DNA of 11,484 nt from Thermodesulfovibrio sp. (GCA_027050975.1 JALUAR010000190.1:1-11484), one strand, 5' to 3'. Counted from the first letter of the stretch, positions 1 through 6,160 are shown. The notes: generated by a model from the sequence alone, not told the origin. Numbers and translations are program-made.

Positions 1-126
1 GAGCTCCGCCTCGCCGGCCATGAGCCGTGGTTTATTCCTTGCGCGCGACAAGAACACATCTTTGCTCATTCCACCGAGGATGAGCCCCATCTATACTGCA
101 ATAAGAAGTATTCGCAATCCCTTCAT
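1..126 (-). pseudogene. 5' end of an exported-protein gene interrupted by TAG at codon 12 (cut by window edge)
   Basis: A strong ribosome binding site (AGGAGG, about 6 nt before the ATG at 126-124) opens a frame starting MKGLRILLIAV, then TAG at 91-93, then 30 further open codons (MGLILGGMSKDVFLSRAR...) to the window edge. The residues on both sides of the TAG form one typical signal peptide or membrane anchor, so the stop probably interrupts a real gene. The same frame is also open upstream to an ATG at 285, but that part runs through a strong inverted repeat (172-204) and does not look coding. Restarting at the ATG at 90-88 is possible but has no visible ribosome binding site. Function is unknown because only the N-terminus is present. 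Nonsense mutation is the simplest explanation; amber readthrough is the alternative. Confidence 0.5.
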
Positions 127-171
127 AGCATCCTCCTTTTTCATGAAAAATATTTCACCGCAAGACCGGCC

Positions 172-204
172 TGGCCCCTTGCTTTTGCAAGCAAAGCATG
201 GCCA
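172..204. repeat. nested inverted repeat (hairpin) between two decayed genes
   Basis: The inner arms TTGCTT (179-184) and AAGCAA (189-194) flank the loop TTGC. The outer arms TGGCC (172-176) and GGCCA (200-204) also pair, leaving a small asymmetric internal loop. There is no T-run directly after either side, so it is not a classical intrinsic terminator. It sits between the stop at 282 and the start at 126, where it could cap or attenuate the message, and it argues against the overlapping 64-codon frame being a gene. Confidence 0.45.
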
Positions 205-281
205 TTGGTTTATTAATAAGTGGCAACATCCACGAAAAAGGTTCAAATCTCCAAAAGGGGATGGGATTGAAAGCAATATCT

Positions 282-728
282 TCATCTTACAACCTCCGCC
301 GCCTTCTGATACAACGCGTCGAGCCGGCGGGAGAATGGGAACACATAGCCCGTATCGGGTACCATGAAATCACCCCCTTTCTTTGTAAGGCTGACAATGT
401 GCCTTGTTCCCGGCCGGAGTGGATGGATACCAGCCTCAACAAGGTATCTAAAGACGATCTCGCCTTCGTTCTTGGAGGCCCGCGATAACTGTGAAAAACC
501 TCAGCCTTTTACACGACATGCCGTATAGCCCGGACCTCTGTGGGAGGGTATGTCTCCTTCTTTCAGGATATCAACGATCACCACCGCCACAGTGACATCC
601 GTCTCCCTTATATTTGCTTTCACCGTGTCGGAAGGAGGGATGTATACATCGGCTACAGAATCCACCGCAAACAGCAGGGCCGGAAACAAAGCCAATGTGA
701 AGACAAGGATTGCAACCCTTTTATTCAG
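282..728 (-). pseudogene. secreted protein gene interrupted by an in-frame TGA
   Basis: Two reading frames lie in the same phase. The first, 75 codons (728-504), begins LNKRVAILVFTLALFPALLFA, a convincing Sec signal peptide, then a stretch rich in beta-branched residues (TVAVVIVDILKEGD). The second, 72 codons (500-285), contains GEIVFRYLVEAGIHPLRPG and GYVFPFSRRLDALY and ends with TGA at 282-284. Only TGA at 501-503 separates them, in the context VKG-stop-GFSQ, where Trp (TGG) would fit naturally. The start is also imperfect: no ATG is available, only CTG at 728 (AAGGGGGA upstream) or TTG at 695, so the start codon may be lost or a small indel may lie in the A7G5 run just upstream. I do not recognise the family. 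It follows the 71-aa ORF with a slight overlap. I call it a pseudogene of a small exported protein; a split gene or recoded TGA is less likely. Confidence 0.5.
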
Positions 729-936
729 CAGATCGTTTCCGTCCCCCTTTTTTTGTGACGAATGGCGACAGATACGCGCCTTTCACCTCTATCATATTCT
801 GCAACACCCGATCACACCTTATCCGCGGCCGATGATGTAAGATTTTCTGTATTTGCGTCTGCAGGAGGGTTCCTTTGATATCAGCGGGGTTCCGAAACAA
901 GAAGGCCCGAGCAGGTCTTCTCCCTTGATAATTCAT
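721..936 (-). CDS. small basic hypothetical protein (71 aa)
   Basis: The start at 936 is chosen because GAAGGAGG lies just upstream with good spacing and because it begins 13 bases after the lipoprotein stop, as expected for a shared transcript. An upstream in-frame ATG at 993 would overlap the lipoprotein gene and lacks such a site. The product is strongly basic (RR, HHRPRIR, KKGGRKR) with no signal peptide, membrane span or recognised domain, and ends in TAA, the only intact frame here that does not end in TGA. An A7G5 run near the 3' end could hide an indel. Deleting one base there would fuse this frame to the signal-peptide-bearing frame downstream, so it may be the front part of that broken gene rather than an independent protein. 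Function unknown. Confidence 0.4.
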   Translation of the reverse strand: MNYQGRRPARAFLFRNPADIKGTLLQTQIQKILHHRPRIRCDRVLQNMIEVKGAYLSPFVTKKGGRKRSAE

Positions 937-949
937 GATCCTCCTTCTT

Positions 950-1771
950 TCACTGCACCAGCTTCTCGGCAAACCCACTGAATACCCTGTCAAGCAGTTC
1001 GGCTTCGTCAGGGGCCGCTGGTTGCATCATCGACTTCATAACCACCCCGACCGCCCGCTGCACCACGGTATTGAGAAGCTTCTCGTGACGATCCTTCCTT
1101 TCCCGCCTGCCATGCTTTACATGGCGGGTTACGCTTTCATGTATGGAACCGCTTAAGACGCGGCTCCGTCTCCGAAGGTCGTAGATAGCCATCTCGACCG
1201 TCATCTTCCTGGTTGTGGAAAGTTCCACCCATACCGTCACATAAAGGGAATCATCCGTCCCCTCCCTGCTTGTAGAAGATGGATCTTTGAGCAGTTCATA
1301 TGCTTCCGGTGCTTCTTCCGGGTATTCACTTCTGTTCTCCGTGACGATGTTTTCAACAATACGCGCCAGGGCGATATACCTCGCTACGGCAATACGTTTG
1401 CCGAGAGTCGCGAGGGTCCCCCTGGTCAGCCCTCCGATCCTCCTATACTCATCAACAACCTCGTGATAATACCTTCCAAGTATCCCTTGCAGTTCTTCCG
1501 CGGTATGCACCTCAAGGTCGGGGTATCTCCAGGCTATCCGTTCCCCGAGCCTCTCTGCGTATCGAACACGCTCCTCTTCGTCAAGGCGTTCAACAGCAGA
1601 GACCATCCCACCCACTGCGAGCCCGCCTGCGATCAGCGCCTGGCGGGTAAAACCTTCTTCATGGACGAAGTCGATGTCTGTATGTGAAACCGTACAACCC
1701 TGCAGCAGGAGTGCCAGCAATGCGATGCACCACAATCCACCCCATGCCCTTACGGTATCACTGCTTCCCAT
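950..1771 (-). CDS. outer-membrane-type lipoprotein, unknown function (273 aa)
   Basis: The N-terminus is a lipoprotein signal: a hydrophobic run IALLALL followed by the lipobox LLQGC, giving Cys26 as the predicted lipidated residue; Thr at +2 favours outer-membrane sorting in Gram-negative bacteria. The mature part is mixed alpha/beta with an Arg/Glu-rich helical first half (EERVRYAERLGERIAWRYPDLEV), then KRIAVARYIALARIVE and a strand-rich region (LYVTVWVELSTTRKMTVEMAIYDL) ending in RVLSGSIHES. This pattern of a periplasmic domain with paired strands and a "type, act, record" layout is reminiscent of LpoB/CsgG-like lipoproteins, but similarity cannot be claimed by eye. It starts 13 bases after the RTX gene stop; the AGGTGA at that stop is the nearest Shine-Dalgarno candidate though spaced widely. 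It is the likely membrane-anchored partner of the secreted proteins in this transcript, which is inference. Confidence 0.82.
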   Translation of the reverse strand: MGSSDTVRAWGGLWCIALLALLLQGCTVSHTDIDFVHEEGFTRQALIAGGLAVGGMVSAVERLDEEERVRYAERLGERIAWRYPDLEVHTAEELQGILGRYYHEVVDEYRRIGGLTRGTLATLGKRIAVARYIALARIVENIVTENRSEYPEEAPEAYELLKDPSSTSREGTDDSLYVTVWVELSTTRKMTVEMAIYDLRRRSRVLSGSIHESVTRHVKHGRRERKDRHEKLLNTVVQRAVGVVMKSMMQPAAPDEAELLDRVFSGFAEKLVQ

Positions 1772-1784
1772 ATTCCGAAGCCTA

Positions 1785-1871
1785 TCACCTCGTGTTGAGC
1801 TTAAGCCTGGGGAGTCCTTTGTCCTTTAAGGGAGTCCCCTCAGAGGGCTTGACAGGCTGTATCTGCCTTAT
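1785..1871 (-). repeat. C-terminal tail module, copy 1 (RTX protein)
   Basis: The last 28 codons plus stop match those of the 340-aa gene (4584-4670). Both begin IRQIQPVKPSE and end with LNTR; between them lie TP, KDK and LPRL, with about five residue differences. By eye roughly four fifths of the bases agree, with the first 20 coding-strand bases identical. The surrounding sequences do not match, so this is a duplicated or exchanged module. Confidence 0.85.
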
Positions 1872-3983
1872 CTCTGACTTGCCCTTGCTCTTATTCATTT
1901 GTTTTCTTTGAGGCTTGATATGAACAGGGGATTTGTGGACAGGCTCGCAATCAGGATAGACCGTATTGTTGCCGCTTCCGCCCTCACAGAGATCGCTGCC
2001 TGAACCTCCTCTTAGAATGTCATCGCCTGCTTCTCCATAGAGGGTGTCGTTACCATCGTAACCATTCATCTCATCATTACCATGGCCCCCTTTCATAATA
2101 TCATTGCCTGGCCCGCCTCTCATCTCATCATTTCCGTAACCGCCATAGAGCCTGTCATTACCCTCTGAACCCCATACATGGTCATTTCCGTTGTCACCAG
2201 AAACTATATCATTACCCCACTTTCCGTCCAACTTATCATCTCCATCACCACCATAAAGACTGTCATTACCCATTCCACCGATAAGGTTGTCATTACCACT
2301 CTGGCCCCATAATTTATCGTCACCATTATCACCCCATAGTATGTCTTTTCCGTTGCCACCGTAAAGTTTGTCATTGCCATTACCGCCGCAGATGATGTCA
2401 TTGCCTCCTTTTCCATAAATCGTATCATCTCCGTCAAGCCCTGCTATCACATCATCTCCAGGGGTGCCTTCAAGTTTTTCTCCTCTTTGAGTTCCCACAA
2501 TTGTTGCAGGTTTGCCAAGGCAGGTTATCTTCATAGGGGTGAACTTCTTCAAGGCCGGTTGCGGTCCTTTCTGTCTGGAGACAACCTGTTTTTTCTCCCC
2601 TCCAGGTACTGTTTTGGTCTCTCCTGACATGGCTTTCATACCACCAGTATCAAGCTTCCCCACTTTTGATAAATCAATAATTTTCTGACCGATTTTGTCC
2701 TTTATGTTCGCTATCTCTATTTTTCCGGCACGAAAATTACGCCATTCGGTCCAGGGGTATGCAGGGTTGGCAGAACCGGGATTCTCAACATACCACCGTG
2801 CCCTTATCCTGTACCGGCCCTTTGAATCATATACTGTAAGTGTCTTGCCTGGTTCTGTCTTCAAAAAAACCGGTGACGATGGTCCCCATTTGCCATTAAA
2901 TAATTTTTCATATTGAACCTCAATCTTTCTGGCCGTATTAATGGTGACAACGTTGGTCGGCTGCACCTTTGATGCACTGTAACCTTTCTTGTTGTTGTAA
3001 CCTGAGTTTACAAGAATATCGATCTCGAAAGAATCCATACCTTCTTTAACAGGGTTCAGGATAGCGTTCTGTGAAGGACTGACTATTACAGGTTTTGACT
3101 TTGTATAATCCACCGGCGGGCCTATCCAGAACTCCACCTTTTTCCATGGCCAGTTGGATATAGCATGTTTTACAGAAAGCCTCCACTTTCCTTCCCTGAG
3201 CTTTTCTGCTGGAATGATGAAATCCGTGGTATCCCCTGTTATAAGCGTTGCGTTATTCATGACATCCTTCTTCCATACATAGGAACCCCCTTTACCGTCA
3301 GGTGCAGGTTCCCAGTATTCCCAGTGCAATACTATATTCTTTGCCTGTTCAGGATATTTATATACCCTGTAGAGTCCATAGCGCTTGTATCCGATCTTGA
3401 TATGAAATCCATCAGGGTCGAGGTATTTCAGATTGTATGGAGTTTCCACTGTGGGTGCAGGGGGAGGGGTGTTGGCGTCAATGTATTTTTTGACTTTGGA
3501 TGAATATCTCTGGCTGTAAGGACCTAAAAGATATCGGTATGTGGGGACTGTTCCTATAGATGTGCTGCTTTTCTGGGGAAGACTTTGGACATTTCGCTCA
3601 CAATTACCAGGCTCAAGCCATGGCTCGCCTATGCACTGCCAAAAAAACGAGATAGTATCCAGCTTGTCACCAAAGCCCTTGATATATATAGTTTCATCAG
3701 TGAGATATGAATAATGACCTCCAACCTTTCTGGAAGACCCGACAATTTTGACAGTTACGTTTTTTTGATGATCATTTTCTTTGCATTGACCATCAAAGAC
3801 ATAGTAGCCTGTTTTAGAGTGTAGCTCAACAAGGGTCACATTCATGGAACATGAGTATAGATCAACTACATAAGAATAAGCATTAGATACGAAAATTGTG
3901 CCACCCAGAAACACTGCCACCCATACCGGCAAAAAGAAACTCAATACTCGAAGTCTCCTGTCTGAATTAATAAAATGTCTCAT
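1785..3983 (-). CDS. secreted RTX (hemolysin-type calcium-binding repeat) protein (732 aa)
   Basis: Residues 1-35 are an N-terminal signal peptide (hydrophobic FFLPVWVAVFLGGTIFV). Residues 190-430 hold two probable beta-sandwich segments rich in Trp and Tyr (NIVLHWEYWEP; RYRIRARWYVENPG), Fn3/Ig-like in look. A linker with GKLDTGGMKAMSGET follows at about 430-462, then 19 consecutive nonapeptides of the GGxGNDxLxG type at 507-677, which bind calcium in the parallel beta-roll of this family. The last 28 residues form a tail shared with the 340-aa protein. The start at 3983 is preferred over the in-frame ATG at 3989 because AAAGGAG then has 7-nt spacing and because the same leader and first codons precede the 10603 gene. 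RTX proteins usually leave by type I secretion with an uncleaved C-terminal signal; here a Sec peptide is present and no ABC exporter is in the window. Probable role is a surface or matrix protein; a toxin role has no support. Confidence 0.88.
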   Translation of the reverse strand: MRHFINSDRRLRVLSFFLPVWVAVFLGGTIFVSNAYSYVVDLYSCSMNVTLVELHSKTGYYVFDGQCKENDHQKNVTVKIVGSSRKVGGHYSYLTDETIYIKGFGDKLDTISFFWQCIGEPWLEPGNCERNVQSLPQKSSTSIGTVPTYRYLLGPYSQRYSSKVKKYIDANTPPPAPTVETPYNLKYLDPDGFHIKIGYKRYGLYRVYKYPEQAKNIVLHWEYWEPAPDGKGGSYVWKKDVMNNATLITGDTTDFIIPAEKLREGKWRLSVKHAISNWPWKKVEFWIGPPVDYTKSKPVIVSPSQNAILNPVKEGMDSFEIDILVNSGYNNKKGYSASKVQPTNVVTINTARKIEVQYEKLFNGKWGPSSPVFLKTEPGKTLTVYDSKGRYRIRARWYVENPGSANPAYPWTEWRNFRAGKIEIANIKDKIGQKIIDLSKVGKLDTGGMKAMSGETKTVPGGEKKQVVSRQKGPQPALKKFTPMKITCLGKPATIVGTQRGEKLEGTPGDDVIAGLDGDDTIYGKGGNDIICGGNGNDKLYGGNGKDILWGDNGDDKLWGQSGNDNLIGGMGNDSLYGGDGDDKLDGKWGNDIVSGDNGNDHVWGSEGNDRLYGGYGNDEMRGGPGNDIMKGGHGNDEMNGYDGNDTLYGEAGDDILRGGSGSDLCEGGSGNNTVYPDCEPVHKSPVHIKPQRKQMNKSKGKSEIRQIQPVKPSEGTPLKDKGLPRLKLNTR
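1953..2465 (-). repeat. 19 tandem 27-bp RTX nonapeptide repeats
   Basis: Nineteen 9-residue units run without a break, from TPGDDVIAG through units such as GNGNDKLYG and GYGNDEMRG to the degenerate GSGNNTVYP. Most carry G-x-G-N/D-D, the calcium-ligand pattern, followed by a hydrophobic position. One unit has Lys for Asn/Asp (GNGKDILWG), one has SD (GSGSDLCEG), and two contain Cys. The DNA copies have diverged, so this is a protein repeat rather than a recent DNA expansion. Confidence 0.92.
2595..2690 (-). repeat. internal GGMKAMSGET block, copy 1 (RTX protein)
   Basis: A 32-codon block starts GQK, continues as DLSKVGKLDTGGMKAMSGET and ends PGGE. It aligns with a 34-codon block in the 340-aa protein (5157-5258) with identical GGMKAMSGET and conserved DLS, GKL and PGGE. 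It lies directly before the linker to the RTX array. Function unknown; together with the shared tail it marks common ancestry of the C-terminal halves of these two exported proteins. Confidence 0.8.
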
Positions 3984-3997
3984 CTTCATTCTCCTTT
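3970..3997 (-). promoter_or_regulatory. translation-initiation leader shared with the 10603 gene, copy 1
   Basis: These 28 bases contain AAAGGAG, a 7-nt spacer, ATG and codons for MRHF plus the start of the next. They match 10590-10617 at 26 of 28 positions, although the two proteins are otherwise unrelated. This fixes the RTX start at 3983 and suggests a duplicated 5' cassette. Confidence 0.75.
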
Positions 3998-4117
3998 AAA
4001 ATACTTATGGTTATTTTGTTTATCTTCATTTTCCATCACCTGCTGGCAAGCAGTCTCCAGAAACCTTAACGCCTTCTGATATTTTCTGACTCGTGCAAAA
4101 TCCCTGTTTATTGGCAT
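3986..4117 (-). CDS. possible 43-aa charged small protein
   Basis: ATG at 4117 opens 43 codons ending in TGA at 3986-3988, inside the RTX leader. The product is hydrophilic and looks helical (DFARVRKYQKALRFLETACQ, then MENEDKQNNHKYFKGE), with one Cys and no signal peptide. In its favour are protein-like composition and tight coupling to the RTX start. Against it, the only Shine-Dalgarno-like bases (AAGGG) touch the ATG, and a stop precedes it immediately in frame. It could be a leader peptide coupling translation into the RTX gene, or chance. Confidence 0.3.
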   Translation of the reverse strand: MPINRDFARVRKYQKALRFLETACQQVMENEDKQNNHKYFKGE

Positions 4118-4144
4118 CCCTTAATGAATGCCTAAAAGGCTCAA

Positions 4145-4168
4145 GCATGGAACCAATCTACTCCATGC
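4145..4168. repeat. inverted repeat downstream of the zinc-finger-like gene
   Basis: Perfect 7-bp arms GCATGGA (4145-4151) and TCCATGC (4162-4168) surround a 10-base loop. On the minus strand it begins ten bases after the 4178 stop, before the RTX leader, and is followed by a smaller hairpin GCCT-TTT-AGGC. No clear T-tract follows, so it may be a weak terminator, a processing site or a protein-binding site separating the two genes. Confidence 0.4.
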
Positions 4169-4177
4169 CGGTCCTCT

Positions 4178-4552
4178 TCAATCATCTAACATCTTCCTGT
4201 GCCCCTCTGGGCAGGTACCGTGGGTGGAGTCATAAAAGTCGTCATCGAATCTCACCTCACAACTCCAGTGGTCAATGCAGTAGCACCTACCGCATGGTCT
4301 GCAGTAAAAGGGGGCAAACCGCTCTGGAAGTAATGCGGCGTCACCCCTTTGCAGGTGCCGCCTGAATGAGTCGGCTGCACTTCCTGCCACAACCTCCGAT
4401 ACGACCCCTATGAAACCTGATATCCTTATCCACCGCTGAGTTGTACTATCGGCCTTTTTCTCCTCTACAAGCTCCACTGCTGCCGCCTCCTTGCCGCAGA
4501 GAGAGCAGTTATATACCGCCCTTGCAACCACTTCTTTGCCCTCATCCATCAT
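4178..4552 (-). CDS. Cys/His-rich zinc-finger-like cytoplasmic protein (124 aa)
   Basis: No signal peptide is present, so the protein is probably cytoplasmic, unlike most neighbours. C16-x2-C19 near the N-terminus could pair with C84-x2-C87 to form one zinc site. A second cluster, C90-x-C92-x2-H95-x2-C98 with C114 and H118 (CPEGH), could form another, resembling cross-braced AN1 or B-box-like fingers. The dense C-terminal part (FYCRPCGRCYCIDHWSC) with an acidic patch FDDDFYD is the distinctive region; the middle (ISGFIGVVSEVVAG) is mildly hydrophobic. GAGGAG lies just upstream of two adjacent ATG codons (4552 and 4549); the second has better spacing. It lies 31 bases after the 340-aa gene. 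Role unknown; possibly regulatory or protein-protein binding. Metal binding is inferred from residue spacing only. Confidence 0.75.
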   Translation of the reverse strand: MMDEGKEVVARAVYNCSLCGKEAAAVELVEEKKADSTTQRWIRISGFIGVVSEVVAGSAADSFRRHLQRGDAALLPERFAPFYCRPCGRCYCIDHWSCEVRFDDDFYDSTHGTCPEGHRKMLDD

Positions 4553-4583
4553 ATCTCCTCTCCCATGTGCACGCTTTCTGCCA

Positions 4584-4670
4584 TCACCTTGTATTGAGCC
4601 TTAATCTGGGGAGTTCTTTATCCTTTGGGGGAGTTTCCTCAGATGGTTTAACAGGCTGTATCTGCCTTAT
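4584..4670 (-). repeat. C-terminal tail module, copy 2 (340-aa protein)
   Basis: Second copy of the tail described at 1785-1871, again at the extreme C-terminus: IRQIQPVKPSEET, KDKELPRLRLNTR. A module fixed at the C-terminal end of two otherwise different exported proteins resembles a sorting or anchoring signal, but it lacks the hydrophobic span of LPXTG or PEP-CTERM tails, so attachment would have to be by another route. Confidence 0.85.
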
Positions 4671-5606
4671 CTGCGGCATGTCCTTGCTCTCCCCTTCCTG
4701 CTTACCGCCACCCACACCGGGAGTAATGCCCTGAGACCTTCCTGGCTTGACCGCAGACGTTATATTCAACCTGACCTTCTTGACCACTTTGGCATCAATA
4801 GATTTTGATCTGAGTGATACGGCTATTTCATACAGTCCGGGCTTGAATTTGAGCCCCTTCAATTCTATCTTTCCCGTCGTCCTGGCTCCAACAGAGGGTA
4901 TTGTCCCCATCTTCTTTATGGCCGGGCATTTTGCATCCCTGCTCAGCACCCTGCAGGTAACGGTATACTGAACCGGATTGCTCTTTTCATCACCGCTGTT
5001 TATCAGAGGAAACACCAGGTCAAAGGGCCTGCCCGAGGTTTTATTCAGTGTCTTGAGGATCTTATGGTCCTTGAATACCAGCCTTGCACCTATCCTGACA
5101 GGTGGTATGGTTCTGGCGATCTTTGGGGCAGGGGTTTTGCCTTTCTCCCTGCCGGGTTCTCCTCCAGGACCAATCGGTGTCTCCCCTGACATTGCCTTCA
5201 TGCCTCCGATATTGAGTTTCCCTGCCCTGGAGAGATCGACGGTCTTCCCTTTCTGACCAGTCAATGCCCCTTTCATCTGGGGCATGTTTATAATGGTTTC
5301 TCCCCTTCCTGTAAATATGATGGCAGGGGTGCTGATGGTCTTAGGTGAAAACCACCTTCCTGTGAACTCTATCGAACCGGTGGTTATCGTCTTTGGGGAA
5401 AAGCGACGGCCAGTAAAGACTATTGTATCCGTGGTTATCACTTTCGGTGCAAACCGCCGGCCGGTAAACTCAATGGCAGGTGTGTTTATCGTCTGAGGCA
5501 CGGATGCCGCCATGACAGGGGCTGCCTGAAATGAAAGGAGAATCAGCGACAGCCACAGAATCCATGAGCAGATATCTTTATCCCTGTGTCTTGGAGAATA
5601 TCTCAT
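4584..5606 (-). CDS. secreted repeat protein with FTGRxFxPK repeats and CARDB-like domain (340 aa)
   Basis: Signal peptide at residues 1-34 (WILWLSLILLSF, cleavage near VMA). Residues 39-105 are four 17-residue repeats of the pattern TIxTxxIxFTGRxFxPK. Residues 117-150 are the GGMKAMSGET block shared with the RTX protein. Residues 170-285 form a beta-rich domain (FDLVFPLINSGD, GKIELKGLKFKPGLYEIAVSL) typical in outline of CARDB or other Ig-like adhesion modules, with C218 and C227 as a possible disulfide. A Gly/Lys linker leads to the 28-residue tail shared with the RTX protein (313-340). The start overlaps the upstream stop as ATGA at 5603-5606, giving translational coupling with the 176-aa protein, so the two are probably made together. 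The gene family is not recognised. A surface or matrix structural role is the best guess. Confidence 0.85.
   Translation of the reverse strand: MRYSPRHRDKDICSWILWLSLILLSFQAAPVMAASVPQTINTPAIEFTGRRFAPKVITTDTIVFTGRRFSPKTITTGSIEFTGRWFSPKTISTPAIIFTGRGETIINMPQMKGALTGQKGKTVDLSRAGKLNIGGMKAMSGETPIGPGGEPGREKGKTPAPKIARTIPPVRIGARLVFKDHKILKTLNKTSGRPFDLVFPLINSGDEKSNPVQYTVTCRVLSRDAKCPAIKKMGTIPSVGARTTGKIELKGLKFKPGLYEIAVSLRSKSIDAKVVKKVRLNITSAVKPGRSQGITPGVGGGKQEGESKDMPQIRQIQPVKPSEETPPKDKELPRLRLNTR
5157..5258 (-). repeat. internal GGMKAMSGET block, copy 2 (340-aa protein)
   Basis: A 34-codon block, GQK...DLSRAGKLNIGGMKAMSGET...GPGGE, aligned to 2595-2690 with a two-residue insertion after GQK. Here it follows the 17-residue repeats rather than preceding an RTX array. 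Confidence 0.8.
5292..5492 (-). repeat. four 51-bp repeats encoding 17-residue FTGRxFxPK units
   Basis: Units read TINTPAIEFTGRRFAPK, VITTDTIVFTGRRFSPK, TITTGSIEFTGRWFSPK and the shortened TISTPAIIFTGRGETI. Alternating beta-branched residues before FTGR suggest one strand per unit with a conserved basic turn, possibly a beta-solenoid or amyloid-like stack. The DNA units are diverged, so the array is not a recent slippage product. Confidence 0.88.
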
Positions 5607-6133
5607 GGGAAAAGCGTCCCTCCCACCATTGGTGTAAGGGGTGTATTAGGAGCAGGACCGTATTTAACATCCAAATTAGAAAAGAGGCTTATCTCCTCTA
5701 CCCCCTTTATTTTGAAAGCAAGAAGACAATACCAGGTTGACACACCTGCCGGGTCCCCCTCTTCCATGGATGTAATACGGACCATGACATTGCCGTTGTA
5801 TGCTCCATTGTTCAGAGGAATCTCAGTTAAGCCAGCTCCACGGTGTGATCCGAAGAACAAACTATCACTAGTCACTACACACGCCACATAAGCCTTCTCC
5901 ACATCCTTATGCACCTTCTGGATATTGACAGGCACATTGAATGTGAAGAGCGGTTCTATCGATAACCCGGGATTTACCTTAAATGTCTGCTTGTTGAGCA
6001 GTTTCTTCAACAGTTTTGGATCGATCTTGATCTCTCCTCCCCCTGCATATGCCGTTCCACCTGTGGCTGAAACTGTAAAAATACCAATGAGCAGGATAAG
6101 GTAGAGGGTATATCCTCGTAAGAACTCTTTCAT
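5603..6133 (-). CDS. secreted hypothetical protein (176 aa)
   Basis: Residues 1-30 are a clear Sec signal peptide (YLILLIGIFTVSA, cleavage after TAYA). The mature protein starts Gly-rich, then a helical Lys/Leu stretch (DPKLLKKLLNKQ), followed by beta-rich sequence (IEPLFTFNVPVNI, YNGNVMVRITSM, WYCLLAFKIKG) that looks like one compact beta-sandwich; two Cys (in VACVVTS and WYCLL) could form a disulfide. AGGAGG stands about 8 bases before the ATG. The stop overlaps the start of the 340-aa repeat protein by four bases, so the two are translationally coupled. The IS5-type element lies only 27 bases upstream, so the original promoter or operon link to the radical SAM gene was probably altered by the insertion. 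No family recognised. Confidence 0.8.
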   Translation of the reverse strand: MKEFLRGYTLYLILLIGIFTVSATGGTAYAGGGEIKIDPKLLKKLLNKQTFKVNPGLSIEPLFTFNVPVNIQKVHKDVEKAYVACVVTSDSLFFGSHRGAGLTEIPLNNGAYNGNVMVRITSMEEGDPAGVSTWYCLLAFKIKGVEEISLFSNLDVKYGPAPNTPLTPMVGGTLFP

Positions 6134-6157
6134 CGCCCATTCCTCCTTTTTGTTTCT

Positions 6158-6160
6158 TTA
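6158..6160. repeat. TTA target-site duplication, left copy
   Basis: TTA directly abuts the left inverted repeat and is matched by TTA at 6685-6687 directly after the right one. Three bases alone could match by chance; the position at both proposed ends is what supports it. Confidence 0.5.

Noticed and set aside
91..285. 64-codon frame starting MKILLSIPSPF with ATGA overlap to the preceding stop
   Set aside because: It crosses the hairpin at 172-204, its composition is not protein-like, and the better supported start (AGGAGG) is the internal ATG at 126.
501..503. TGA as selenocysteine
   Set aside because: Neighbouring residues do not form a Sec-type motif and the downstream sequence has only a 4-bp stem, with no convincing SECIS; Trp to stop is simpler.
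1953..2465. Regular 27-bp periodicity as a CRISPR or satellite array
   Set aside because: There are no spacers, and the units diverge in DNA while keeping the GGxGNDxLxG protein pattern; it is an RTX coding repeat.
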